The translations under genes and the position numbers were made by a program. From Lachnospiraceae bacterium (GTDB taxonomy: Bacteria; Bacillota; Clostridia; Lachnospirales; Lachnospiraceae): DNA of 27,394 bases. Below the pieces are notes generated by a model. It saw only the letters and a program-made list of their open reading frames with translations. It was not told where the DNA came from and did no database searches. This document shows, in pieces, positions 6,477 through 15,119 of this stretch (within the stretch, counting starts at the first letter, position 1; every line of letters begins with the position of its first letter). The stretch covers positions 1 to 27,394 of the forward strand of contig CABJBM010000045.1 in NCBI GenBank assembly GCA_902363835.1, written 5' to 3'.

Positions 6477-7832
6477 CTACCTTAGTATATCCTTTAAGTC
6501 ATTAAGTCCGGTTACCGTTGTAACAACGATCACCCGGTCTCCTTCTTCCATGGTATCCTTTCCCCGGGGACTGATAAAGCGCCCCTTCCTGTTAATACTG
6601 GCCACAAGAAGGTTCTTTTTAAGCTCAAGCTTTTCCAGCGGAATTCCTACGATGGATGGTTCCTTTGCCACACGGAATTCCAGGGCCTCCGCCCGGTCTG
6701 CCACAATTTTATACAGAGTTTCCACATTGCTTCCCATGGAATTCTGCATGGCCCGGACGTATTGGAGAATGGTTTCAGCTGTGATGAGTTTTGGATAGAT
6801 TACACTGCCTAAATTCATGGAATTAATGACATTTTCAAAAGCGATCCGGTTCACCTTTGTAATAAGCTTTGCCTTGGACTGGCTGGCTGCATAAAGAGAA
6901 AGCATGATGTTCTCCTCATCAAAGCCGGTGAGAGAGGCAAATGCATCGGTCTGTCCAATTCCTTCCTGAAGAAGCAGCTCCTGATTGGAGGCATCTCCAT
7001 GAATGACCATGGTTCTTGGAAGCAGGTCACTCAGTTCATTGCAGCGTTCCAAATTCTGTTCCAGGATCTTCACATTGACCCTTGAGTTTTCCAGCAATTT
7101 TGCCACATAATATGTAATCTTTCCGCCGCCTACCAGCATGGCTGTTTTAACCGTATCGTTATCCATCCCTACCTGCTTAAAGAATTTGTTGGCTTCCGAA
7201 GGGGAGGCGATAAAGGAAATCTTATCTCCTGCCATCATGACGGATTGTCCGCTTGGAATGATGACATCATTGCCATGCTCAATGGCACAGATCAGCACAT
7301 TGCAGTGAAGCCTGGTAAGCACATCCCGCACCATCATGTTATGAAGAATGGAATGCTCCGGTACTAGGAACTTTAAAATCTCAATTCTGCCCTTGGCAAA
7401 GGTATCAATTTTAATTGCAGACGGAAACTGGAGCAGCCTGGCTATTTCCATGGCCGCAGCCATTTCCGGGTTAATGGTCATGGAAAGTCCAAGCTCTTCT
7501 CTGATATATCTGATTTCGGAATCATACTCCGGATTGCGGATCCTTGCAATGGTGTGGCAGTTTCCGGCTTTCTTGGCAATCAGGCAGCAAAGCATGTTCA
7601 GCTCGTCGGAATTGGTTGTTGCAATCAAAAGATCTGTCTCCTGAATTCCAGCCTCCATCTGTACCTTGTAAACTGCTCCGTTGCCCACAACGCCCATAAC
7701 ATCAATTCTCTCCGCAATGGAGTTAATCACACCGGCATTTTTGTCAATGAGCATAATGTCATGATGTTCGTTGTTCAGCTGTTCCGCCAGGGTTGTTCCC
7801 ACCTTACCGCAACCAACTATAATGATTTTCAT
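6477..7832 (-). CDS. trkA: Trk system regulatory subunit TrkA
   Basis: The 451-residue cytoplasmic protein gates TrkH through nucleotide binding. It has the duplicated RCK layout: Rossmann half one with GCGKVG (7-12) and MLIDKN, then a first RCK_C. The second Rossmann half has GGGKITYYVAK near 235 and the VIHGDAS block, and a second RCK_C runs from about 375 to the end (EALEFRVAKEPSIVGIPL, MEEGDRVIVVT). Its ATG overlaps the RNase G stop (ATGA). trkA is therefore translationally tied to an RNA-decay gene, which is not the usual Trk context. Confidence 0.96.
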   Translation of the reverse strand: MKIIIVGCGKVGTTLAEQLNNEHHDIMLIDKNAGVINSIAERIDVMGVVGNGAVYKVQMEAGIQETDLLIATTNSDELNMLCCLIAKKAGNCHTIARIRNPEYDSEIRYIREELGLSMTINPEMAAAMEIARLLQFPSAIKIDTFAKGRIEILKFLVPEHSILHNMMVRDVLTRLHCNVLICAIEHGNDVIIPSGQSVMMAGDKISFIASPSEANKFFKQVGMDNDTVKTAMLVGGGKITYYVAKLLENSRVNVKILEQNLERCNELSDLLPRTMVIHGDASNQELLLQEGIGQTDAFASLTGFDEENIMLSLYAASQSKAKLITKVNRIAFENVINSMNLGSVIYPKLITAETILQYVRAMQNSMGSNVETLYKIVADRAEALEFRVAKEPSIVGIPLEKLELKKNLLVASINRKGRFISPRGKDTMEEGDRVIVVTTVTGLNDLKDILR

Positions 7833-9031
7833 AATGAACCTTTCTCCTTCATCTGCAATGCCTGTTCATAAAGCGGCTTTCGTATTTTCTTTCTGGTCAC
7901 TTCCACCAGATTTAGTTTTGTCATTTCAACAACAGTAGTCTTGACAGGATCTTTGGATAAAATTCCCTCCAGCCGTTCCATAAGGATGCGCCTGTCCTCC
8001 TCTGCTTCCATGTCAATAAAATCAATAATAATGATGCCGGATAAATTCCTCAGGCGAAGCTGGTGACCGATTTCCTCAGCAGCTTCTAAGTTGACCTTTT
8101 TAATAGTTTCCCGGAGTTCTTTTTTTCCGGAATACTTCCCTGTATTTACATCAATGACCACCAGGGCTTCCGTAGGTTCAATGACCAGGTAACCTCCTGA
8201 TTTCAGCCAGACCCTTTTCCCCAAAGCCTCTTCCATTGTCTTTTCTATCCGGTAAAGCTTTCCCAGAGGAAGAAGTTTGTCCTCATACCTTATAAGAAGT
8301 CCCAGGTCTTCCGGCTGATACCGGGTCAGATATTCTTTTATGGCTTCGTAAATATCCGGTTCATCAGTAATCACCGCCTCCAGAGAAGACTTAAGGCTGT
8401 CCCTTAAACCGGTTAAGTAGGAAGGCGCGGAGCTGTAAAGAAGACTATAACAGGTTCTGTGACTTGCATTCTCCAGCATTTTCTTAAAGGAATCCTTTAG
8501 CTGATCCAGTTCTGATTCCAGTTCTTCCTTTGAAACCTTATAGGCATTGGTACGGACGATAATGCCAAAATCCACGTCCTTTTTTGCCTCCAGGTATGGC
8601 TTCATCTCCTGCTTCCACGCCTGATCAATGATCTTGGTGGAAAAACCGATCTGTTTCTTTCCTGAAGTCAGTACAAAATAGCGGCCGGTGAAATTTAAAT
8701 TTCCTGTAAGAACAGGAGCCTTTGTCTTCACTGCATCCCGCTCCACCTGAACGATGATTTCATCACCCTGGCGCAGTTTTCCCTCATAGGGCCTCTGGTC
8801 TGCAAAGTGGATACAGGCATCTGACATGCTTAAGTATCCCATCTGCCCTCCCCCTATATCTACAAAGGCTGCGTTGATATTTTTAACGATATGATTGACT
8901 TTTCCAATATAAATATTGCCTAAAACAGGCCGGTTTTCCTCAGGCTCAATGTCCACCTGGACTGTCTCTCTCCCTGACTGAAGAAAGGTGATAACCGAGC
9001 CGTTCCATCTTGTTATGATTAACTTATTCAA
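7829..9031 (-). CDS. rng: Ribonuclease G/E family endoribonuclease (short form)
   Basis: The 400-residue enzyme belongs to the RNase E/G family, which cleaves single-stranded RNA in rRNA maturation and decay. An S1 domain lies near residues 35-110 (GNIYIGKVNHIVKNINAAFVDIGG). The catalytic aspartates are Asp294 (VVIDVNTGKYSG) and Asp337 (IIIIDFIDM), 43 residues apart like Asp303 and Asp346 of E. coli RNase E. The protein ends shortly after VEVTRKKIRKPLYEQ, where the Zn-link CPxC segment would begin, so that tetramer-forming link is absent. Translation appears to start at TTG (9031), six bases after AGGAG and overlapping the upstream gene. The usual neighbours of Firmicute rng, rplU-prp-rpmA, lie beyond trkAH. 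Confidence 0.93.
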   Translation of the reverse strand: MNKLIITRWNGSVITFLQSGRETVQVDIEPEENRPVLGNIYIGKVNHIVKNINAAFVDIGGGQMGYLSMSDACIHFADQRPYEGKLRQGDEIIVQVERDAVKTKAPVLTGNLNFTGRYFVLTSGKKQIGFSTKIIDQAWKQEMKPYLEAKKDVDFGIIVRTNAYKVSKEELESELDQLKDSFKKMLENASHRTCYSLLYSSAPSYLTGLRDSLKSSLEAVITDEPDIYEAIKEYLTRYQPEDLGLLIRYEDKLLPLGKLYRIEKTMEEALGKRVWLKSGGYLVIEPTEALVVIDVNTGKYSGKKELRETIKKVNLEAAEEIGHQLRLRNLSGIIIIDFIDMEAEEDRRILMERLEGILSKDPVKTTVVEMTKLNLVEVTRKKIRKPLYEQALQMKEKGSL

Positions 9032-9734
9032 GGCATTCTCCTATAAGCCCCAAAGGCACAAAACTTTTATTTTCCTCATCTCCCGTATTGCCGTAAACCT
9101 CTTCTCTCTGGATTTGGAAGGCAAATTCCGGGCAAGTCTGTCCCAGCCACTGATAATAAGCCTCCATCACCAGCTCAGGTTTTAAATTATCTGCACTTCC
9201 GGCAGATAATTTCATGAAAATCGTCTCTCCATGAACAGAAAGCTCATAGATAAAAGCTTTTAGGTCTACTTCCTTTTCACCTTTTTTTGTTTTTTTCGTG
9301 ATGTGGATATGATCCTGCTCCATAAATTCTGAAAGACCATTTAAAAATGGCTCCAAATCCTTTGGCTGTTTTCCTTCCCGGAAGGTCAGGGTATAGTCTG
9401 CAGCAGCTACCAGAGACATGGCATTTTTCGCCCGTTCATCAAGGACATGGCATTCCATAACCTGGATTCCTTCTGCCATAGCTTCATTTAACCGGTCTAC
9501 TATGGTCTTGCAGTCCTCCATGGAATTCACTTCAATGTCCATGTATTCCCCGTTGCTTGTAAGCCCCACTCCTAAGGGTGAAGCAAAAGACATGACCTGA
9601 TGAGGGCTGAAGCCTTCGCTGTATTTCATATCAATATCAGCCCTTCTCATGGCCTTCTGGAAATAGCGCATTATATCCAGGTGACCCACGAATTTAACCG
9701 GACCGTGTTTGGAAAATTTAATTCTCAACTTCAT
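9024..9734 (-). CDS. DUF2344 (TIGR03936) radical SAM-linked protein
   Basis: The 236-residue protein matches the DUF2344 family, seen next to or fused with the large radical SAM protein encoded just upstream. The opening MKLRIKFSKHGPVKFVGHLDIMRYFQKAMRR is typical. PHQVMSFASPLGVGLTS near residue 45 is the next conserved block. I prefer the ATG at 9734, eight bases after GGGAGG; a GTG at 9743 falls inside that ribosome site. It overlaps the upstream gene by 17 bases and rng by 8. The function is unknown; the linkage suggests a role in modification or maturation of RNA or ribosomes, which is inference only. Confidence 0.9.
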   Translation of the reverse strand: MKLRIKFSKHGPVKFVGHLDIMRYFQKAMRRADIDMKYSEGFSPHQVMSFASPLGVGLTSNGEYMDIEVNSMEDCKTIVDRLNEAMAEGIQVMECHVLDERAKNAMSLVAAADYTLTFREGKQPKDLEPFLNGLSEFMEQDHIHITKKTKKGEKEVDLKAFIYELSVHGETIFMKLSAGSADNLKPELVMEAYYQWLGQTCPEFAFQIQREEVYGNTGDEENKSFVPLGLIGECLE

Positions 9735-11583
9735 AGCAGACACCTCCCTTGAAATTCATGGCCCCGCAGCCGGAACATCTTTCCCGGCAGTTAGGGGTGA
9801 CTTTCTCACTGACAGCATTCTGCCATTCTCTCTTTAAAAATTCTTTTGATACTCCTGCATCAATAAAGTCCCAGGGGAACACTTCCTCCAAATCCCTTTC
9901 TCTGACCGTATAAAAATCTGCATCCAGGCCGCAGGTTTCAAACGCCTTCATCCAGATATCATTTTTAAAATGTTCGGACCAGGAATCGTAAATGGCTCCG
10001 TTTTTATAAACTTCTTCAATCAGAGAAGAAACTTTCCTGTCCCCGCGGGCCAAAACGCCTTCCAGGACTGTTAAGTCAGCTTCATGGTAATTGTATTTTA
10101 AGCTCTTCTTATTCAGCATTTCCCTAAACTTGTCCTTAACAATATAAGCCCTCTCCAAAAATTCTTCTTTTGTGCACATCCTCGCCCACTGGAATGGGGT
10201 AAAGGGCTTTGGAACAAAGAAGGAGGAGCTTGCCACTACCTGTACCTTTCCATTCCTCTGATCCTTTGGAATCTCGTAATAGACTTCCGCCACCTTCTCC
10301 GACAGCTCTGCGATCCCTTGCATATCCTCTATGTTTTCCGTAGGAAGTCCCAGCATAAAGTAAAGCTTTACCCGGTTCCAGCCCCCGCGGAAAGCTTCGC
10401 CGGCCCCTTTTAGGATGATCTCTTCTGTCAGGCCTTTGTTAATTACATCACGAAGTCTCTGGGAGCCGGCCTCCGGAGCAAAGGTCAGGCTGCTTTTTCT
10501 GATATCCTGGACCTTGCTCATAACATCAAGAGAAAACGCGTCAATACGAAGGGAAGGAAGGGAAATATTGACTCCCTTGTCCTTAAATTCATCAATAAGG
10601 AAATTTACGATTCCCTCTAAATGGGTATAATCACTGGAACTTAAAGAGCTTAGGGAAATTTCCTCATGTCCGGTGCTCTTTAACAGCTTGCAGGCATAGT
10701 CCTTTAAATATTCCAGACTGTGTTCCCTTAAAGGGCGGTAAACATTTCCTGCCTGACAGAAACGGCAGCCCCGGATGCAGCCTCTCATAACTTCCAATAC
10801 CACCCTGTCCTGGGTCACTTTGATAAATGGAACCACCGGCTTTTCAATGTAATAGGCCTCGTCCATGGTAACAACCAGCTGCTTTGTCACCTTTTCCTTT
10901 GCATGAGGATTGTTGGGCCTCATGCTTTCAATGGTGCCGTCTTCCTTGTATGTTACATCATAAAAAGCCGGTACATAGATGCCGTCAATTTCCGAGGCCA
11001 TCTCCAAAAACTCCCGGCGGCTTCCGCCCTTCTTCTTATTCGCCTTGTAACGGTCCATAAGTTCAAAATAAACGGTTTCTCCTTCGCCAATGTAAAACAT
11101 GTCAAAGAATTCTGCCAAAGGCTCAGGATTATAAGCACACGGCCCGCCGCCTATGATAATGGGATCCTCTTCTGTTCGGTCTGCCCAGTGAAGGGGGATT
11201 TGTCCCAGATCAAGGACCTGGAGGATGTTTGTATAGCACATTTCATATTGAAGGGTGATTCCGATAAAGTCAAATTCCTTAATAGGGTCCTGGGATTCCA
11301 GGGCAAAAAGAGGAATATGCTGCTCCCTCATGATCTGATCCAAGTCGGTCCAGGGAGAAAAGATACGTTCACAGTAAATGTCCTCTCTGCGGTTAAACAT
11401 ATCATATAAAATCTGCATTCCCAGATGGGACATTCCGATCTCATAGACATCCGGGAAACACATGGCAAAGCGGACATCCACCTTTTGGGGATCTTTTACC
11501 ACTGCGTTTACTTCGTTTCCAATATACCTTGCAGGTTTTTCAACTCTTAATAATATTTCATCACTTAATGCTAATTTTCTCAT
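9718..11583 (-). CDS. B12-binding-domain radical SAM protein (TIGR03960)
   Basis: The 621-residue protein has an N-terminal cobalamin-binding-like region (about 40-190, including MCFPDVYEIGMSHLGM and IIGGGPCAYNPEPLAEF). A radical SAM core follows, with the 4Fe-4S motif CIRGCRFC (Cys269, Cys273, Cys276). The C-terminus carries an extra Cys cluster, NCRERCSGCGAMNFKGGVCYE, which may hold another cluster or metal. I start at the ATG at 11583, preceded by AAGGAA and matching the family opening MRKLALSDEILL. An ATG at 11658 with GGGAAG upstream would add 25 residues. It is first in the transcript with the DUF2344 gene and rng. The reaction is unknown. Confidence 0.93.
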   Translation of the reverse strand: MRKLALSDEILLRVEKPARYIGNEVNAVVKDPQKVDVRFAMCFPDVYEIGMSHLGMQILYDMFNRREDIYCERIFSPWTDLDQIMREQHIPLFALESQDPIKEFDFIGITLQYEMCYTNILQVLDLGQIPLHWADRTEEDPIIIGGGPCAYNPEPLAEFFDMFYIGEGETVYFELMDRYKANKKKGGSRREFLEMASEIDGIYVPAFYDVTYKEDGTIESMRPNNPHAKEKVTKQLVVTMDEAYYIEKPVVPFIKVTQDRVVLEVMRGCIRGCRFCQAGNVYRPLREHSLEYLKDYACKLLKSTGHEEISLSSLSSSDYTHLEGIVNFLIDEFKDKGVNISLPSLRIDAFSLDVMSKVQDIRKSSLTFAPEAGSQRLRDVINKGLTEEIILKGAGEAFRGGWNRVKLYFMLGLPTENIEDMQGIAELSEKVAEVYYEIPKDQRNGKVQVVASSSFFVPKPFTPFQWARMCTKEEFLERAYIVKDKFREMLNKKSLKYNYHEADLTVLEGVLARGDRKVSSLIEEVYKNGAIYDSWSEHFKNDIWMKAFETCGLDADFYTVRERDLEEVFPWDFIDAGVSKEFLKREWQNAVSEKVTPNCRERCSGCGAMNFKGGVCYEVEN

Positions 11584-11676
11584 ACTTAATTCCTTTTTAT
11601 TAGTTTGGCTGGCATAAAAACACAATCTGTCTTTATCATTAAGACCTGTATTATCCATTGAATTCTTCCCTATAAA

Positions 11677-11730
11677 GGAGTATCCAAAACATAAACAAAG
11701 TTAGTATAACATACTTCTTGTGGATACTCC
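11677..11730 (-). promoter_or_regulatory. Promoter region flanked by inverted repeat, radical SAM-rng operon
   Basis: A -10 TATACT lies at 11708-11703 (minus strand) with a poor -35 (TGGAGT, 17 bases upstream). GGAGTATCCAAAA at 11677-11689 and TTGTGGATACTCC at 11718-11730 are inverted copies with one mismatch. One arm covers the -35 region and the other lies in the leader. The arrangement suits a repressor or activator dimer site, but no regulator is identified. Confidence 0.5.
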
Positions 11731-11899
11731 ACATCTAATTTGCAATCAACGGCCACTTAGTTCATTCATCAAATGAGAACTTATATACTCAATATAATCT
11801 ACCAATATTAATAACCAAAAAAGGTTACAGTCCATTATTTATTCTCCCAATTAACACTTTTTATAATGCCTTAATAACATGTATTTGCAGGTTCATTGA

Positions 11900-11928
11900 T
11901 TGATAAAGACCTTTTTATCTGATATACT
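11900..11928 (+). promoter_or_regulatory. Promoter of the two-component system genes
   Basis: TTGATA (11900-11905), 17 bases, TATACT (11923-11928), 38 bases before the kinase ATG. It is close to sigma-A consensus, so the sensor genes are probably expressed at a basal level. The AT-rich stretch 11731-11899 shows nothing else I can support. Confidence 0.7.
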
Positions 11929-11966
11929 TATAGTTACTAAATACTCTTAGAAAGGCCGCTTTTATC

Positions 11967-13679
11967 ATGAAAAATCCAAACACGGCATCTCTTTCCCAAA
12001 GGTTATTTTCAAGTTTTATTATAAGCTTTCTAATCCCCATGATATTGGTGAACTGCATTGTTTCCTATCTGTTTATCATAAGACAATGCAGGGAAATCAG
12101 CCAGCAGGCAGAGAATAATATGAAACTTATAGCTGCATATATGACCAAATATATCAATGACATTGATAACATCTCTAAAGCTCCTTATTATCACTCCTAT
12201 TTTCAGTCCAAATCGTCCCTCGACTCCTTATCACCATATGATCAGAATCAGATAAGCAAGGAGATTGGCCAACTTTTACAGCTCACTACATATTCCAGGG
12301 AAGATTTTGGCGATCTGGTGGTAATGTCAAATAATTACGTGCTTTATTTTAATTCCATTGACTGGTATCGATACCTTCCCAACGTCCAGCCTCTCAATAC
12401 CCGGGAATGGTACACTGCCGCAGTGGAGCTTGGCGGCCGTATTGCCATAGTTCCCTCCGACAAACAGGAATCTTCAGATGGTATCCTCCATACGGACAGT
12501 TTTTATATTTCGCGCAAGCTCAACAATATTTTTTCTCCTGAACAGACCAATATCATAATGGTGAATTTAAAAACAAATGCTTTAGAAAACTTATTTTCCA
12601 GCCTCACTTCTGCAGCACCATTGATGATATTGTTTACAAACAATAACGGACAGCTGATATATTCGGATACAGATGTGGACAAAGGATTTGTTGATTCACT
12701 GTCCTCTCCAAAGCTTACTTTTAACCATAAAACCTGGAACCACTATTCCCAGAATTTAGAAGACTATCCCCTTACAGTACATGTATTGCTGTCTTCCTTT
12801 TATATCACCCGGCAGATCTCCACTTTTATGGCGGCCTCCTTTTTATGCTACATTGGAGGCGGGTGTATTGCTTATATTTTGTTCAAGCGGAATAACCAGT
12901 GGATCAAACACCCCACATATCATATTAAGTCAACTTTAAAAGAACTGGAAAGCGGAAACCTTACTGCAAGATGTCATGCTCTTCCTGTGTTGGAATTTAA
13001 TGAAATCGGTTCCTCCGTAAATACCATGGCCTTTCAACTGCAGGAGAAGATAAAAAATGAATATGAGCTCTCCATTGCCCAGAAAAACCTCCAGTTTCAG
13101 GCTCTTCAGTCTCAGATTCAGCCTCATTTCATCATTAATACCATTTACAGTTTTATTACTTTGAACCAGATCGGTGAACAGGAACTGCTGAACAATTCTT
13201 TCTACTCCTTTGCCCACTTGCTCCGCTATGTGCTGAACAAGGACAGCAATACAACCATCGGCAAAGAACTGGAATTCCTGAATGACTACTGTTCTCTCTG
13301 TATTCTCCGCTTTGGAAACCGTCTGTCTTATGAGATCCAGTGCCCTGACAGCCTGCGTGAACAAGAACTGCCAAAGCTTATCATGCAGCCTCTTGTGGAG
13401 AACGCAGTCATTCATGGAATTGAACCCAGCGAAGTTCCATGTAAGCTGGAAATCTACGTGGAAAAATATGCTGATACTCTGTATATCATGATTGAAGATA
13501 ACGGAACCGGTTTTACGAAAGAACAGCTTACTTCCCCTGATTCCATTGGCATTAAAAATGTGGAGAACCGGATCAGTATATGGAACCCGGCTGTCCGCTT
13601 TTATATATACCGGATTGACGGAACTACCATTCAGGTTATAGCCATTCCACAGACCACTTACGGAGGCAGTGAATTATGA
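11967..13679 (+). CDS. YesM-like sensor histidine kinase
   Basis: The 570-residue membrane kinase has a first transmembrane helix at about 14-36, an extracytoplasmic sensor region of roughly 240 residues (Cache-like by layout), a second helix near 285-303, then a HAMP region at about 310-365. The His_kinase domain places the phosphoacceptor His387 in ALQSQIQPHFIINTIYSF. The ATPase lobe shows QPLVENAVIHG, IEDNGTGF and IGIKNVENRI. This is the LytS/YesM class that usually senses sugars or related nutrients for a neighbouring ABC importer. The gene overlaps its regulator by four bases. The adjacent Ugp-type operon is the likely target. Confidence 0.92.
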   Translation: MKNPNTASLSQRLFSSFIISFLIPMILVNCIVSYLFIIRQCREISQQAENNMKLIAAYMTKYINDIDNISKAPYYHSYFQSKSSLDSLSPYDQNQISKEIGQLLQLTTYSREDFGDLVVMSNNYVLYFNSIDWYRYLPNVQPLNTREWYTAAVELGGRIAIVPSDKQESSDGILHTDSFYISRKLNNIFSPEQTNIIMVNLKTNALENLFSSLTSAAPLMILFTNNNGQLIYSDTDVDKGFVDSLSSPKLTFNHKTWNHYSQNLEDYPLTVHVLLSSFYITRQISTFMAASFLCYIGGGCIAYILFKRNNQWIKHPTYHIKSTLKELESGNLTARCHALPVLEFNEIGSSVNTMAFQLQEKIKNEYELSIAQKNLQFQALQSQIQPHFIINTIYSFITLNQIGEQELLNNSFYSFAHLLRYVLNKDSNTTIGKELEFLNDYCSLCILRFGNRLSYEIQCPDSLREQELPKLIMQPLVENAVIHGIEPSEVPCKLEIYVEKYADTLYIMIEDNGTGFTKEQLTSPDSIGIKNVENRISIWNPAVRFYIYRIDGTTIQVIAIPQTTYGGSEL

Positions 13680-15064
13680 TGAATATTTTAGTTGTAGACG
13701 ATGAACCTTTGATTCATATTTCCATTGAACGGCTTATATTGTCAGGAACTGGCGATACCACAGTCTTTCACGCCTATAATGGCCGTGAAATGTTGGAGTG
13801 CTTATGGGAACATGAATTTGCACTGGCCTATGTAGATATTAAAATGCCAGGAATATCAGGACTGGAAGCACTCCGTCAGGCGCGTAAGATCTCACCGTTT
13901 ACCAGCTATTACATCATGACCGGCTTTGACGAATTTGAGTATGCCAAGCAAGCCATCAAACTGAAGGTAGATGATTATCTTATGAAGCCTCTGGATTCAA
14001 AAACCATTCTGGAAACCATTGATACTGCCAGGAAACAACAGCAGAAAAATATGAATCAGAAGAAAAGCATGTTCAGGAATTGGCTGGAAAGCACCTTAAA
14101 TCACCGTGACAGCTCATTTGGAGAGTATGCCGGCACATACTGCGGACTGCTTCTTGTAACTGTGGATGCGGCGGAAATTCCCGCGGAAGATGTATATATT
14201 CCATTTCAATCTTATGAAAATAACATTGTATCTGTCTTCACGGAAAATGGCTTGCTGCTGCTTTGCTTTTCACAGAAATCAGATCTGATTCATGGGGTGT
14301 TCAAAAACCTTTCTGCGTGCTGCTATCCGCAGGGCGTAACATGCTTTGCTTCTTCGATTACCAGTGAACCGGAAGAATTAAAGGCGGCGCTGTCCATGCT
14401 TGTAAAATATTCTCCTTTAAGAGTACTGTTAGGCCTGAATCATTTCTATTATCTGAATCCGCTGCAAAATTACAGCTATGCCTTACTGGATTTCTGTCAG
14501 ATATCCATGCAGATGCAGGCCGCATATTCTGCAAAGGATTATACCAAATTCTCCACTGACTGCGGCCTGCTGTTAAACCAATTCCGCCTTCAAAAAGATC
14601 TTAAGAAATACCAGGAAGCATTTATCACTTATCTGTCTCTTTTATTTGACCGGAAGCCTGATGACGGGTTGGATACTGACACAGCCCTGGAAGCCCTGTT
14701 TGAGCAGGCCGGCAAAGATCTTTTAAATGCTCCTTCCATGGAGTCCAAGGCTCAGTCCATTGTGCGTTTTATCCAAGAGCATTACCAGGACAATATCTCC
14801 GCTGCAGATCTGGCCAGCCGTTTTGGCCTGTCTGCAAATTATATCAGCAACCTGCTAAAGAACACTTTAGGCATCCGGTACAATGATTATGTCACACAGC
14901 TTCGTCTGAACCATGCAAAAAAGCTTTTAGTATCCACACATATGCCCATCAAAGAGGTGACCGCTGCATGCGGCTATTACAGTCAGAGTCATTTCACCAG
15001 GCTTTTCATTGACCATGAAGGCTGTACTCCTTTAGAATACAGGAAAAACAACATTCCTTGCTGA
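13676..15064 (+). CDS. YesN-like response regulator (receiver + AraC-type HTH)
   Basis: The 462-residue regulator has an N-terminal receiver (1-120) with acidic pocket DDEP (8-11), phosphoacceptor Asp54 in AYVDIKMPGISG, and the conserved Lys in LMKPLD. A middle region of about 220 residues has no clear domain. A C-terminal AraC/XylS DNA-binding domain starts near residue 358, with two helix-turn-helix units (ISAADLASRFGLSANYISNLLK, and MPIKEVTAACGYYSQSHFTRLF). It would be phosphorylated by the kinase encoded upstream. Such proteins bind paired direct repeats; a candidate pair lies in front of the UgpC-like gene. The gene ends at a strong two-way terminator. Confidence 0.93.
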   Translation: MMNILVVDDEPLIHISIERLILSGTGDTTVFHAYNGREMLECLWEHEFALAYVDIKMPGISGLEALRQARKISPFTSYYIMTGFDEFEYAKQAIKLKVDDYLMKPLDSKTILETIDTARKQQQKNMNQKKSMFRNWLESTLNHRDSSFGEYAGTYCGLLLVTVDAAEIPAEDVYIPFQSYENNIVSVFTENGLLLLCFSQKSDLIHGVFKNLSACCYPQGVTCFASSITSEPEELKAALSMLVKYSPLRVLLGLNHFYYLNPLQNYSYALLDFCQISMQMQAAYSAKDYTKFSTDCGLLLNQFRLQKDLKKYQEAFITYLSLLFDRKPDDGLDTDTALEALFEQAGKDLLNAPSMESKAQSIVRFIQEHYQDNISAADLASRFGLSANYISNLLKNTLGIRYNDYVTQLRLNHAKKLLVSTHMPIKEVTAACGYYSQSHFTRLFIDHEGCTPLEYRKNNIPC

Positions 15065-15065
15065 C

Positions 15066-15106
15066 AAAAACGCTGCGGCATCCAGTTGGATGTCCGCAGC
15101 GTTTTT
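15066..15106. terminator. Bidirectional terminator between regulator and binding-protein genes
   Basis: AAAAACGCTGCGGCATCCA (15066-15084) pairs almost perfectly with TGGATGTCCGCAGCGTTTTT (15087-15106), with one bulged T and a two-base loop. It has A/T tails on both sides. It separates the convergent response regulator and binding-protein genes and can serve both. Confidence 0.93.
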
Positions 15107-15119
15107 AGCAGAACCTATA

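Noticed and set aside
10903..11409. A 168-codon plus-strand frame
   Set aside because: It lies wholly antisense to the well-supported radical SAM gene, with no domain and no ribosome site.
12936..13415. A 159-codon minus-strand frame
   Set aside because: It is antisense to the kinase domain, including the conserved phosphoacceptor region, and its peptide shows no recognisable family.
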